A stretch of 64,000 nucleotides of DNA, from assembly GCA_964019165.1 (NCBI GenBank), contig OZ025275.1:13423374-13487373 (forward strand), written 5' to 3'. Source of the stretch: Mastigias papua. Lineage: Eukaryota; Cnidaria; Scyphozoa; Rhizostomeae; Mastigiidae. The position numbers and the translations under genes are program-made. This document shows positions 1 through 15,900 of the stretch, in pieces. The notes under the pieces are model-generated. The model did not search any database and was not told where the DNA came from. It was given only the letters and a program-made list of their open reading frames with translations. How positions within the stretch are numbered: position 1 is the first letter of the stretch; every line of letters begins with the position of its first letter.

Positions 1-1384
1 CTCCAAGATTTCAGAAGAAACTCTATAGTCCTTCTCTATGGTCCCCCTCCCAAATGTCTTCCACCCCCTCCCCTGGAAGAATTAATGACGAGTCCCTTAC
101 TTGCTTTATGCTCTCATGCCGATCGTTTTCAAGCAGTTGTTTCCACCTTATTCTGATAATCATTTCCACCTTATTCAAGTAATCGTGCCAATTGTTCGTT
201 GTCAGGAGAGAATAGGCCACTCCTCCTACTGGATCTTTCGAAGTATTGCTTGTACTATTTTTATTGAAATTTCATTTAATCCGTTGCTGAATTTATTTGC
301 ATATATAAATTCTTGTTTTCTGAAACATTCTCATCATATTGGTTAAAGGGAAAATGCAAGACAATCGGACCAAGCTAGAAAACAAGAAATTTTGTCTGGT
401 TTTCTCAAAGTAGTCATCAAGGTAAGTGTTCATTGATGTTAAATCATACAAAGGATTAAAGAGGTCGTTTGTTGATTTTGCTGCAAGTCTTGTTGTTTTT
501 CTCTATTGAAACAGGTCTATTATGTCGCTATTAATAGGAGCAAATTAAGATAAAATTGAAAAAAAATCTCGATTGAATTAATAGAATTAAATTAGGAAAA
601 TTAAATCAAATTGAATGGGTGATATTTGCCCATTTGCGAGTTCCAGACGGAATTTCAATTTGAGAACGAGAAGATAAAATCAGTTCTGAATTCGTTTAGT
701 AAGTACAATTTTTGTTCCTCATTCCCTGTCACATGCATTATATGTGTTTGGACTGGAATTAAGCAAAGGTCACGTGAGAATGGGGACCAATCATTTTGTG
801 AAATTGAGTCGTGCGAGAATGGGAGCCACAGCTTCAGGGGCTGTATCTCCAAGATAGTGTCCAGATGATCGATGAGCGATACCTTATAGTGAAAAATCAG
901 CCTTGAGATTTCATGTTGTTATGGTGGTATAGCGTTTTTGTTTTGTTTTTGCATTTTAAATATTTGATGAGTTTTTCCACGATTTTCACTGGTATTCTAA
1001 TGCCCTTTTAGATTCTGGTATTTGATATCTCACCCCACACTGATTTTGGAGAAGACCAGAGAGTTATCTTCAAGTTGGAACAGGTTGCGAGTCGTGCGGT
1101 AAGTTTTGAAACGGTTCTTCGCTGTCTTTCTGTGATATTTTTATGTGCTCTCAGAAATAGTACTCCCTGGTCAAGCAGTACCAGTTTTTGTCACTTTCCT
1201 TCATGAAAAATTAAGTACTGTTTATTGCTCTTTCCTACATTTTGTTTCAATTTGAAAGTGAAGTACTGGAACCGTTTCCTAGAGATTTATCCATTATCAA
1301 AATGACATGAAGATACTGTTTGGGAGCGAATGCAACGTATTTTGTATTCTGTTCACATTGGTGACCTACAATTGAACATATGAA
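1..1384. other. Intergenic, nothing recognised
   Basis: I see no conserved coding sequence, splice-bounded exon or clear repeat here. The short open frames on both strands have no recognisable motif and look like chance. Confidence 0.6.
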
Positions 1385-1605
1385 CGCTTTTTAGAAGGAA
1401 TCTAGCACAAGGCCTGGCTCTTTCCGTTCCTTACTTTTGGACTTCTTTTGGCACATTTTGGTACTAAAAGTTCCTTAATAGTTGATTAATTGTAACTGCA
1501 CATTTAGAAATTATAAATGTTCGGTGTTAGGACAGGGCATTATAGCCACTGCAAGTTTCTGCGGAAACCCACCTGTGAACCACTTGCTACAAGGGTTACA
1601 CATTT
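1385..1605 (+). repeat. Interspersed repeat family R1, copy A
   Basis: About 215 bp that recurs at 15660-15900 (plus) and 35285-35520 (minus), with a partial copy at 8440-8590. Shared landmarks in order are a 'caaggcctgg'-like block, 'ggacttcttttgg', 'actaaaagttccttaatag', 'cacatttag' and 'cggaaacccacctgtga'. No coding capacity or clear terminal repeat is visible, so the class is unknown; a short non-autonomous element is likely. Confidence 0.6.
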
Positions 1606-1739
1606 TATGCGAGTTGTGCTTCCTAATTCTCGATTGTTTATAGTAATAAATATTCGAAATTGACATTTTCCTCCGGGATTTTTTCGGTAGTAGTACCATT
1701 TTCTTGGGGATCTTATGGCCTACATGTATTATGATTACT

Positions 1740-2045
1740 TTGTTCACAAAGTTGGTGTAAGAAAATTACAGAATAGCTATACATGTATAGATGTAATTTA
1801 CAAGAAATAACTAATAAAAGCCAACTAGTTCAATGATATCAAAGAAGGAATTGATAAAAAACCATATGTTTATCTATATCCTTTCAGACTCTGATTTTCG
1901 TTTTGAATTCAGCCAAGTCAGTCGACTGTCTGATTGATAGTGGAAATTTACAACATAGATACGGACCCCTTGACCGCACAGTTTCTGAGCAATACGTAGC
2001 TGATCTCACTTTGGGTGAATTAAAAATATGCAGGTTCCATACAGA
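1740..2045 (-). mobile_element. LINE 3'-end remnant (same family as 32440-33440)
   Basis: Read on the minus strand, 1910-2045 aligns base by base with the reverse-transcriptase C-terminal region of the element at 33100-33260: both carry 'cagaaactgt', then 'tttccactatcaat' or a close variant, then 'cagacagtc'. The segment at 1750-1830 matches the 3' tail at 32480-32580 ('atagctatacatgtata', 'acaagaaata'). All frames are broken. This is a 5'-truncated, dead non-LTR retrotransposon copy. Confidence 0.5.
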
Positions 2046-3224
2046 ACGGCCCCTTATAAAAATATATATGTAAACTCTTGAAATCAGGCCTGTAGGACAT
2101 ATGGTTGAAACCTATCCGATGCATATAACTAAGTTCCTCTTATCCAATCATAAAAGGCTGTTTGTTGGCCCTGTATCTTGAAGTCGATCTTCAAAATTTC
2201 ATGTAATCTTCTATCAATACAATTCTTAAAGAGCCCTTATCCCATTAGCATCTCGTTTTTGGCTGTCCGGCTATTGCATTCTGGCATATACTGATTGAGT
2301 TATGAGATATCTTGTTACATGAAAAATGGATGAAAGAAGCGCGGTGGGATAATACATTAATAGTGAAGTAATTGGAGCGGAGTAAAGTTAGTGAATTTGC
2401 TTTCTGATTTGAACCAGGAGTTGTATCACTGCGTTGCTAATAGTGCACGATAGCGCTTATGTCATGTGTTTGGTCATACAGATGTGTCCACAATCTCACC
2501 TAGCCTAGGCGTATTACCCCATACCCCAGGTCATGCTCAGATTTATAATTTAGGAATGGGCAAGTTAGTGAATGTCCTTTCCCCTAAACGCACTTTTTCG
2601 TATGGCCCCTCCGTTGGAAAATTCCTGGCGCCTCCCCTGTCTTCTATGGGGCCACATGAGAAGCAGGAAATTTTGCTAAGGACCCGACCAAAAATCTGAA
2701 CTTAATGTTGCATTGTAATAGCTGTATATGACATGAACATGAATAAACATAACTTGAAAATAACAGCAGCTGCAGTCCTTAAGTTAGACGAGTTTGCAAA
2801 ATATGTTTATTTTGTTATTTTCATTAATTTTTCGCCAGTCGATCAGAGTCATTCAAAGGGTCATATGTGGCCTTCGGACCATGTGATCCCCAGGTCTGGT
2901 ATAATGCACTTCACGGACCTTGTAGTTTAGTATGTTTTGGCAAATTTGGTTTGTTCGACATTTTTGAAAATTTAAACGCAATATGGGCATCGAATCGTTC
3001 AAAACATGATTGATACTAGTGACTACTTTCAGTGCGAGCAATTTGAGAAATATGGGCCAACTGCAACTTCAGGTTCTAACGTATATGAGGATCATAGAGT
3101 CTCCTCCCCCTTCCAAGCTATTTGTATTCTTAATGTACTATTTTACATTGGCTTATATTCCATAGTGGGTTCTGTTGTTTTGTGTAAATCCTCGAATTAG
3201 CTCTTATTTTTAATACTTTTTGGA
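2046..3224. other. Intergenic, nothing recognised
   Basis: AT-rich DNA with short unmotivated open frames on both strands. No family, splice structure or repeat was recognised. Confidence 0.5.
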
Positions 3225-3490
3225 TAGGGACTTATTTGAGGAGAGAGATGATTCCAGGAGGGGGCTTATAACATTTCTTGAGACATGTTGCATATCAATC
3301 TCATTGTCAAAACTCCTTTTCTCCATAATGTTAAAAAAACAGTGTAAATTTAAGGATTAGTCTTTATCAAAGTTCATCATTATCGTCTGAGGTGGGGGCT
3401 TATTCGAGGGGACTTTTGATGTTCTAGCATGAAGGGTTATTCAAGGGGGCTTTTACGAGTGTATCCAATTTGAGGATTTACGGTATTCCG
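3225..3490. repeat. Probable DNA-transposon remnant with repeated ggggcttatt blocks
   Basis: Repeated 'gggacttatttgagg', 'gggggcttata', 'ggggcttattcgagggg' and 'gggggctttta' blocks end in 'ggatttacggta'. This G-rich 'cttattcgagggg' pattern is typical of terminal or subterminal repeats of non-autonomous DNA elements in marine invertebrate genomes (general knowledge; not searched). A diverged relative lies at 6250-6375. Confidence 0.4.
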
Positions 3491-6249
3491 GTGTCAGTCA
3501 TCTAGTATTTTCTCTTTTTCATCCCTTTGTTGTTCCTTTTATTTTGTGTTAAACATTATTGTTTTGTTTCGTTGCATTGCAGTGTGTTCTAGTAGGATGC
3601 AGTATAAGTAAATGACAGCTTGATATTTAAAAAAAGAACGGTAGTAATAGTCACAGCAATTAAAAATTATATAAAGGTAGCACTCATTGACACGCTGAGG
3701 CTTTAGTAGAAGGTCACGTTAGTGCAGATGGGGTTTTAAAAATTCATAGGACCCTGTGTTGTGACCCACTTGTCATGAAGTTGTACGTCATAAAGTTAGT
3801 CTGAATTAGCATTTTGGGTTGCCTACCTTTGCTTATTTATATAAAGTAGCTTAGGAGATTCAACTCAATGAAAACTAAATAGACAGCAGGGGTACACCTA
3901 AGTAGTTTCATGTGCAAGGATCTAATCCACAAACAGGGCGATTTTAAAGAGCATACTGTTTAGGATGATATTTTTCAAAATAGGAAACTGATGAGATACT
4001 TTTTTACTTTCAAGTTCACAGTAATAAATAATAAATAAATACTTTATTTAAAGTTGGCTGTTTTATTTGGCAATATGCTAATTAAGGCCAACTATACAAA
4101 ATGTATAAGCTTATATAAAACAGAAACTAGCTGCACGAAACCTAAGCTTGAAACAAAGTTTTTGCATAATTTTTAGTGATGATTATAAACAGATCTGCAC
4201 CTTTAACGGTACAAAAATAAAATAATCATTTTTATAATTTGCCAAGAAAAACGGCACTTTCGTCCTTTTTGAGGAAAAGGTCAGATTTCTAGATCCCCAG
4301 GACACCCATCTTAGTTGCATCTGCACATCCACCTGGGCAGTGGTTCTAAACATGCCTTCTATGGAACCCACAGGTTCGGTTATGCAGTCTGATGGTTTCT
4401 AAGGAGGTCTAGACACACGGCTTGCAGCGACTTGTTTATGTTTTGACTTGTCCACTAGCAAACCATTTATCTAAAGTTTGGAGTTGAAACCCACATTTTA
4501 TTTTTCCAGTTAAGCAGGGTTCTGCGAATGCCCATACGAGACTTGTGGGGCTCAGAGCCTCTAGCAAAGTTGAGCACCCTCCAGAGAGCCATTGGCTGGT
4601 TTTCAAATATCTATTAGGGGTGAGGACATCGTTGGTCTTTTGCCCGTTTTTGTAAAATAGATTTGCTGACGTTCTAATTTCCTACTGGGATCGTCTCATT
4701 TTATTCCAAAATGCAACTAATCTACTTAATTATGAACCACTGTACTAGAGCTCTTTGTACCAAGTTTTCGTTTGAAACCGTTCGTACACAGATGCAGTTA
4801 AGGCAACTCAGAAGTTTTTTTGTACCTCGTGCCATTGATTCAGATGTTACATCATCTGAATTAACACGATCTATGATAGTTTTTAAGAGCGCATTTCTTC
4901 ATTCAACATATTGGCTATATTTCCAGGTTACTTTTGAGTCACATTCCAGAATGAAATTTGCCACGTGACCATTTTGCGTTACATAATTAAATTACTTTGT
5001 CAGTAGACTTGATAGTTTGATTTTGAAATAAATTGCCAAATGATTAATTGTTTCTGATAGTAGAAAACAGTTCCTGGCATTAGTGCGGTTAGATATGTTA
5101 ATATACAAGGGAAATGTTTCGCGCTAATGATGTCTGAGAGAACAGAAGAGACTGGCCTGTTGGGTAGGATTTAGGCAGCAAAATATGATAATCCTGTCGC
5201 TCGCTTTTGAATTGAATGAGATTGTTGCAAAGTACTTTGATATTTACAGTTAAATACTAACAGAATTAAGTTACATTGAAGGGGAGTTTTTGTTAATACG
5301 GACTGATCAGTAACTGGGTTATGATGTCATTCTGTAAAAGCACTTGTATAGACCACACTGAGGGGAAATGGGTTATGAAAAGAGAGAGACAACAAAGAAC
5401 AGATAATTGCCGTGTATCCTTACGCAATTCTCTTTAAGTTTGTTAATTTAGACAACAATTTAATCTGATAAACTCAAGTATGGTTTTTAGTCAATAGGAA
5501 CTCAGAGACTCGTCTTTGAGATTAAATAAGCCCATTGAGTAACTTTTTGAAGGCCGTAACCTGTGTAAGGATGTTGGGTTGTAAGTCATTCTAAGGTCTA
5601 GCAACGGTCGATTTACATGATGCTATTTCCCTCTTGTTTGCTTTGGAATCCTGCTGAAATTAAGCTGAATACAATGCGTAAAATAAAGAAAGAATTCTTA
5701 CAGACCCACACTTTTTGAAAAGTAGGTGTGGTCTTTCCTTGGAATTACTCAAAGGGCGTGGTAGAAACGAAAAACTAGCAGGTTATCTAAAAGTAGAAGA
5801 TCGAGTAGAAGGGTAATGTTATCTGAAAACTAGCGAGCCGATTCATATCATTAGCACGCTTGTTAATTGGTGTTAGTTTTGATGACCTACTTTCAGTAAG
5901 CAGATATGCCTTGTTTGCAATTTCATACTTCCCCAATTACAGATCCACAGCTTCCATTTGCAACTCCACAAAGTCAGTCAAATCCACGCTCATTATGGGG
6001 TTTGACTTAATGTATTTACATTCCAGCTACTTGATTTCAACACTGGGCCTCGATTAGCTGCTTGGCCTCATTTCACGTTAGATAGCCACTAAGTGTCCTT
6101 TCTCTGACCATTACTTGGTGTAGCACGCACAGGCTGAGTCTAGGTTGCTTTTTCCATACCATAATTAACCATCAAAGAAAATGCACTAAGCATAAAACAA
6201 CATCTCATGAAAGAGCAACCATTTGAACTATTATGTGACATTAGAGATG
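3491..6249. other. Intergenic, nothing coding recognised
   Basis: No exon-like or repeat-like segment was recognised. A small hairpin at 5705-5732 (arms 'ccacact' and 'aggtgtgg') and a nearby 'gggcgtggt' belong to a recurrent GACCACRCCC-type motif reported in the findings. Confidence 0.5.
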
Positions 6250-6375
6250 GTGCAAACTCATTGCAAATAGAAGGGGGGGCTCATTTGAGGGGTGCTCATT
6301 TCAAAAAACATTTCTCAGGGGAATCGCTCATTGGAGGGAAGCGCTCTTTCAACGGGGGTGCACTTTCAAGGAAAT
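6250..6375. repeat. Remnant related to the 3225-3490 element
   Basis: Alternating blocks 'ggggggctcatttgagggg', 'gtgctcatttc', 'atcgctcattggaggg' and 'gcgctctttcaacggggg' resemble the G-rich blocks at 3225-3490 with 'ctcat' in place of 'cttat'. Non-coding and decayed. It abuts the TIR element starting at 6379. Confidence 0.35.
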
Positions 6376-6378
6376 ACA

Positions 6379-6845
6379 TTAGAAACCCGTACGTAAGAAC
6401 CTTTATTTATTTAGAACTTACAGCCTGAAATTCCAAATTTTGGTTTCAATGAATTAGAACCTATTCAGCCTGAAATTCTAGGTAGGTTCTTATAGATGGC
6501 TTCATTCTTTATATACTAAGAACTAAACCCAGTCTGTTTGCCGTTCAACCCGGTTTAATGATGCTCCACAACCCTTACAAACATGGCTGTGTTAGGCAAG
6601 GCCTGCATTGACAAAGTTGGTGTGAAATTGCCTAGGCCAAGAATAAAAAGATTTGGGCTAAAATTTATGGCTCGCAAACTTTATGTGGCTCTACTGTAAT
6701 ATTTCAATGCTAAACTATTCCTTTAATGGCATGTCTTTAGGAACTTGTGTTAAGAACCTGCATCCTGGTTACAACATATGTCTCACCACATAGGAACACA
6801 AACAAGCTCATTTCAAAATTTTAGGTTCTTTTTACGGGTTTTTAC
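6379..6845. mobile_element. Non-autonomous TIR element (467 bp)
   Basis: The left end 'tagaaacccgtacgtaagaa' and the reverse complement of the right end, 'taaaaacccgtaaaaagaac', align through about 30 bp. This gives terminal inverted repeats around the core 'aaacccgta..aagaacct'. A TA sits at each outer edge, consistent with TA target duplication as in Tc1/mariner-type MITEs. An internal 'cagcctgaaattc' block occurs twice. No transposase frame is present. The superfamily is inference. Confidence 0.5.
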
Positions 6846-8439
6846 TGCATTGTATCGTTTCTAGTAGCGTACTGGAAGCAACGTACCATTTGACGCACTC
6901 CTGACGTGAATTTGCTGGCTCTGTAGTTTCTTGACCCCAAAATAAACTGAATTTTCAAAATCATGTTTACAGTATTTATCGATTGATTGAAGAACTTTTG
7001 TTCAGTGTTTTAGGCACAGTGTTGTTTTTGTTACGAATTGAAGCCTCAAGGTTCAGACAGAAACAGCTTTGGTGATTTTTATCACTGTATCAGAGCCAAA
7101 ACTTAATCCAGTTCACACTGTAGACAAAAGGATTTGAGACGGATAAAAGCAGATTTTCTAATTGATAAAGACTGACCCGGACAACTTACCCAAATTGACT
7201 TATGTTTTGGCATTTCTTAATGAATTCTAAGTACATCTTTATATGTCCCTTTAGTTTGTGTCTTATGGTTGAAATTGTGCTTATTATTGTTTCCTTTTTC
7301 TTTACTGTTTCTCATTTGAACTTTGAGTTGTTCTTAGAGAATGCCAGATAACATCGAATGCATATGTCGAGGATACCATTGGGCAGATACTGCGCCATTG
7401 TCTAGCCTCAACTTGGTCTGGTTTATAGTTCTAAGCATCTAATTCTAGCATGGTGTATCAAATAGCACAGTGAAAATAAGCATCTTAGTAAAGATAGATT
7501 GATCAGATTTAGCATCTGATCCTCGATTTAGCAAGAATATGTCAGAAGCTCCATGGCGCTTCGAAATAGACGTCATTTCTACAATCTAGATGACATTTAA
7601 TGGATCAATTGTAACGAAATCCAGCTCCCAGTGCTAATTTCAATAGCCAAATGCTTTCAATCAATGACTTATTTTTTAACGACCATGATTGTTATTCTTT
7701 CTAAGATTAATCTGTCACTAATTTTGTAATACATCGCATTGAATTGGCTTTGTCCCAGTTGACAGTAGACACATGGCTGCTCGTCTTCCGCATAGTTCGC
7801 ACATAAGCCCTTCTAACAGTAGCGATGCGATGTGAGCAGGAAATCTTTTATAGATTGGTGCTTTTGTCAATCTGACCTATTTACCTTTACAATGTACGAA
7901 AATCTCTGTACTTACACATGGGATATCTGATTCTCACGCCATCACTTCTAAAGAGATTTTACCTCTTTAACTATTTCAATACTCGTTTTATCAGATAAAA
8001 ATCAGGCCTAGCAAGGTCTAGTTCTTAAACTTGCTTACTTTTCGATCTCATTTGTGGAAATTATAACACTGTTTTTATAAGAGCACGAGACTCACAATTG
8101 ATGGGAAATTAAAACAAATTAAGAACAAGATGAAGCAGAAGCACCGTCGTAAAACATATTTTTGGACAACGATGCATACGCTTTCCAGTACCATATTGAC
8201 ATGAAATGTCATTTCCTTGTTAGCCTGAGGAGAATCGAGAGCTTTTTCCCTTCTCCTCTTTGATTTTCATAAATTAGTTACCCTTCGCAAAGCAAATTCA
8301 TAGATTCTGTTTTTTTGTATACTGTCTAATGTCTAGATTGCCTACACCGTAATAATTTAAGGAAAAATTAAGAACAATTCAGCCTCAACATTTTGGCAAA
8401 ATTAAGAACAGCCATCCTGAGCCTCAATTTTACTGGTTC
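6846..8439. other. Intergenic, nothing recognised
   Basis: No conserved coding segment or repeat recognised on either strand. Confidence 0.5.
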
Positions 8440-8590
8440 TTATTAAAATAAGAGTGTAGTTCCTTAATTTTGCCTTCACACTTAGAACCCTGAAATAGTT
8501 CAGAAGAAAAAAGAACACGTGTTAGGTGTTAAGGCAGGGTACTATAGTTTCAACGGTAACCCCATCATGAATACTTGCTACATGGATTGT
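8440..8590 (+). repeat. R1 repeat family, partial copy D
   Basis: Matches the second half of the R1 repeat: 'ttccttaattttgcc', 'gtgttaaggcagggta' and 'tcaacggtaaccccatcatga' parallel the blocks at 1470-1590. The 5' half is replaced by a 'taagaac...cagcctca' segment resembling internal sequence of the 6379-6845 element, so the copy may be chimeric. Confidence 0.4.
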
Positions 8591-8924
8591 GCACAACAAT
8601 CTACGTAAATTAAACTGCAATGAATGCAACCAGCGATTCTGTCTTTATTAGAGCAAGTTACTTAAATTTTTGGCTTTCTGCATATAGGCTTCTTATAAGG
8701 CGATTCCTTTTGAAACATGTTCCGTTACATTACTTCCCCGTTCGCTATTTCAGTTGTCTTTTTTATACGAAATTGGTTTATAAGAAAGCAGAATTGGACT
8801 GTGCTAAAAGTTAAGAAAGTTCAACACCGGATTCCTTAGATGTCGGAAAATCTTTAACATATATTCTTAATTTTTGTAGGTTCTCCGTGTTTGTCTACGT
8901 GTTCTAGTGTTATGCTTGTGTAGT

Positions 8925-9170
8925 TAAATGCGGGTCTAAGGGGGCCGGGGGACCGGGGACCATGGCCCCCATACGTTAATATTTCTTATCGCATAAATCT
9001 TTTTCAGAGACATGCCACATGATTTAAACAAGAAAATTAATAAGAATTGAATTGAACACTCTACACAACACTCTAGATGTTTTAGAAGGGTGTGGCTATG
9101 AAAAATTCCCCTCCCTGGAATGTTTTTTTTAAAATGGCCCCACCCAAAACCAAACTCTGGGTCCGCCTAT
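8925..9170. mobile_element. Probable MITE with GC-rich ends
   Basis: The left end 'aatgcgggtctaaggggg' and the right end 'ctctgggtccgcctatg' are imperfect inverted repeats enclosing about 240 bp. A run of 'gggggccgggggaccgggg' stands out against the AT-rich background. No coding frame. Ends of this 'ggcggaccca' type are common in small DNA elements; the superfamily is not determined. Confidence 0.4.
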
Positions 9171-10146
9171 GTGTGTAGTGCCTGCCTTTGAAGCACCGAA
9201 GTGGTACACAGTCTCACATTCTTACCAAGACGGCCTTGAGAAAACTTCGGTAGGGCATCTAGATCAGTCCTATTATAGTGAGATCTTTGCGACACTTTTG
9301 AGAGTGTACTCTAGGATATCTGAAATTGAATTTAAATTTTCAAAGTGTTGAAACTCTGAAATAACCTATTGTTGCACCTCATGGTATGTCAGAAAGAATG
9401 TGCAATGCCAGTTTTTGTAACGTCAAACAGACGACCGTAATACAGAACGCGCTCAAGGTTTTTCATGGAATAGAGTGATCATGTATGATTATTTTACTTT
9501 ATGTGAAGTTGCTGGTAAATCACTATGGAAAGGTTCTTCATAGGTATCTTAAGCATAACTGGAAATTTAGAAGTTATAAAAGTTTTGATTTAGATATAGG
9601 CTGGTGATAAACACTAATCATATACAAAAAATAGTTCTATCAATGGAGCGGATCAACATCATAGCACGATTTCAGAACGTGATTGATCATTGCACGATCT
9701 CGAAACATCGTTGATCATTTCATGGGATCTTCTCTTGTAAACAGATATTCTTCAATCATGGTGACCACGCCCGTGATTGATGAATGACCATATCTGAACT
9801 GTTTTTGGTAAATTTGTAGTTTCAAGTCCTGTGATGCATCAGTTGGAAGAGAGACCGCATGAATTGTTGTCTAAGACGACTAATTCACTTGCAGTTTTTG
9901 TACTTGAACCAATTAGCATTTCATTTATTGATAAAGTTAATACTTTACTCTGACTAGAATTGCTGTCGCGTGCCCCTCTTAATACCATTTCACTGTACAA
10001 TAGCAATGAAATGTGACCTCGTCTTTGACCAATGCAGTAAACAGGTCTCTTCTGGAAGAATCAAAATTTTGCTTACACCTAGAGGGAATCCCCTCCTCAT
10101 TCATTCGTTCAGTCAGCCAGTCATTCGTTGATGTCTTCGTTTCCTC
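9171..10146. other. Intergenic, nothing recognised
   Basis: No exon or repeat family recognised. A GACCACGCCC motif at 9763-9772 is one of several in the window. Confidence 0.5.
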
Positions 10147-10210
10147 ATTAATTAGTTAATTAATTAATTAATTAATTAATTCATTCATTCATTCATTCAT
10201 TCATTCATTC
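10147..10210. repeat. Tetranucleotide microsatellite (TTAA then ATTC)
   Basis: A run of 'ttaattaa' units changes directly into a run of 'attc' units (eight or more), a compound microsatellite about 470 bp upstream of the FoxB promoter elements. Confidence 0.9.
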
Positions 10211-10677
10211 CCCTATTTCTTCATTTATTGGTTTCGTTTGTGAAGCATACCCATACCATTGGTCCTGAGTAAACCTCTCTCCTCTCAATATTTTTGCCTT
10301 TCTGCTTATCTCTTTCTTTCCTTCCCTCTACCCTCTTTCTTTACTGGTGTTACCTTTCATGCAATTGCTTTAAAATAAAACGACCATAATTGATCGCTAT
10401 TTATTGAATGCAATATGGGACGCCACACTATGACTTTAAACATGAGTGCCTCTAAACAGGAAATATTTTACTCATATGCCAAGCTATCGAACTCTTTAGC
10501 CTTTCGTAAGATTGAGAACCTTGATACCCTAGCTAGCAGATGCTCGCCGTTTGAAAAGTAATTAGAGTATATGTTCTGAACCAAAGGATGGATTTAGTAG
10601 ACTGTTTGAGTTTAGCTTCTAGGGCATTGGCGTGCCGCGAACTATTTCTTGAAACGTATCCCCCGGGTTAGCACAAG

Positions 10678-10728
10678 TGACGTCAGGAGTTTGGATCAAG
10701 ACGAGGTCGCATTCAGCTACTATAAGTA
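10678..10728 (+). promoter_or_regulatory. FoxB core promoter: CRE plus TATA box
   Basis: A perfect palindromic cAMP-response element TGACGTCA lies at 10678-10685 and a TATA-like box 'tataagta' at 10721-10728, 36 bp further on. Transcription would then start near 10750, about 210 bp before the FoxB start codon. Just before that codon, 'gtgtgtgcag' followed by 'acATG' is a possible splice acceptor, so a 5'UTR intron is possible. The sites are seen; their use is inferred. Confidence 0.55.
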
Positions 10729-10962
10729 TATGCGGAGAGTGCGTCAGAGCTTAGCATACGCGTGACTGGAGCTCGGAAAGAGACACGTCTCACTCGCTAA
10801 AGAGGTTTAAACAAACAATCTACGGAGAAAATCAGGAGATTGCCATCTACCTTCAGATCAACTGTGAGCATTTGTAGTGCCTGTTAAATTGGTAAAAAGG
10901 TAAATAAAATCAGGTTTGATAGGAAGTAATCTTGTTCTGTATTTTGTATCGTGTGTGCAGAC

Positions 10963-11757
10963 ATGCCGAGACCAAGAAAGAGTACGTACGGAGATGAAAA
11001 ACCTCCATATTCCTATGTTGCTCTGTGTGCAATGGCTATACACAGTTCGGCAAATAAGATGATGACATTGAGTCAAATTTACAAATTTATCACTGATAAT
11101 TTCCCTTTCTACCAGAAAAATTCGACGAAATGGCAGAACTCACTGAGGCATAATTTATCGTTTAATGATTGCTTCATTAAAGTACTTAGAGGCACAGAAC
11201 ATGGTGGAAAGGGTAGTTATTGGACGTTGCATCCCGACTGTGCCGAGATGTTTCAGGATGGTAGTTTCCTGCGACGAAAACGGCGATTTTTGGCTAAGAA
11301 GAACTCGAAAATTGACGACAGCGATGTAAGCATAAAGAAAGAGACGATTTGTGAGTTTGCAAATGATCATTCGTTGATCAAGGAGGGCAAAGTGGACCCT
11401 TTTGAAATAAGCACGAAAAGCTTACAAAGTGGGATGAGACTTTGTCAGCTTCCAGAGACAGCTGCTCTGAAGGCTAATATGAAAAGTAGCAAAAGCAAAA
11501 GTTTTACGATTGAGAGTATTTTGAAACGTGATGACTCCAGAGACGAGATGAGAAGGATAGACTTAAATCAGGACAGACATCGTACACATAAATCATTACC
11601 GGCCCATCCTCTACCAACATATTATTCATTTCATCCATACTCGAGGTATTGTGCACCATCAGCCGCCCCGCAAAGGCCTCGACATTTAACACATTGTCAC
11701 TGTTTCAAATGCACGAGGACTGCATTTCGACCATTACACTGTTGTTGCCAGCATTAG
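10963..11757 (+). CDS. FoxB: Forkhead-box transcription factor, FoxB class
   Basis: Encodes a 264-residue nuclear DNA-binding transcription factor. The start is the ATG giving [18 protein letters not shown], because FoxB proteins begin with MPRP..(N/S)TY..(Q/E)KPPYSY; an in-frame ATG 12 bp upstream adds only four residues. The forkhead winged-helix domain spans about residues 12-108. Recognition helix 3 ([15 protein letters not shown], 57-71) is fully conserved, and the wing 2 end SFLRRKRRF is present. An eh1-type Groucho-binding motif FTIESIL lies at 181-187, where FoxB proteins usually carry FSIENII. A single coding exon fits the family. Oddities are substitutions within the forkhead domain ([31 protein letters not shown]) and a short Cys/His-rich C-terminus (HCHCFKC...CCCQH). 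The class call rests on remembered family motifs. Confidence 0.88.
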   Translation: MPRPRKSTYGDEKPPYSYVALCAMAIHSSANKMMTLSQIYKFITDNFPFYQKNSTKWQNSLRHNLSFNDCFIKVLRGTEHGGKGSYWTLHPDCAEMFQDGSFLRRKRRFLAKKNSKIDDSDVSIKKETICEFANDHSLIKEGKVDPFEISTKSLQSGMRLCQLPETAALKANMKSSKSKSFTIESILKRDDSRDEMRRIDLNQDRHRTHKSLPAHPLPTYYSFHPYSRYCAPSAAPQRPRHLTHCHCFKCTRTAFRPLHCCCQH

Positions 11758-15659
<3,902 letters not shown>

Positions 15660-15900
15660 TACACGCTTTTTTATAAGGAACTTAGCTTAAGGCCTAGTTC
15701 CAAAAGTTCCTCATTTTCGGACCTCCAATCGTCATATTGTAGTACCAAAAGTTCCTTGATAGTTTCTTAATTTTCACTCCACATTTAGTGCCATACATTT
15801 GGCACAGACACACATAAACATTGAAGTTCTGAATTTTGCCTTCAAATTTTGGCTTTAACTTAAGACCAATGAAACAGTTAACATTTGACACAACCTTAGC
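15660..15900 (+). repeat. R1 repeat family, copy B
   Basis: Aligns with copy A (1385-1605) over at least 130 bp: 'acgctttttt', 'aaggcctag', 'aaaagttcct', 'ttgtagtaccaaaagttcc' and 'cacatttag' in the same order and spacing. Confidence 0.6.
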
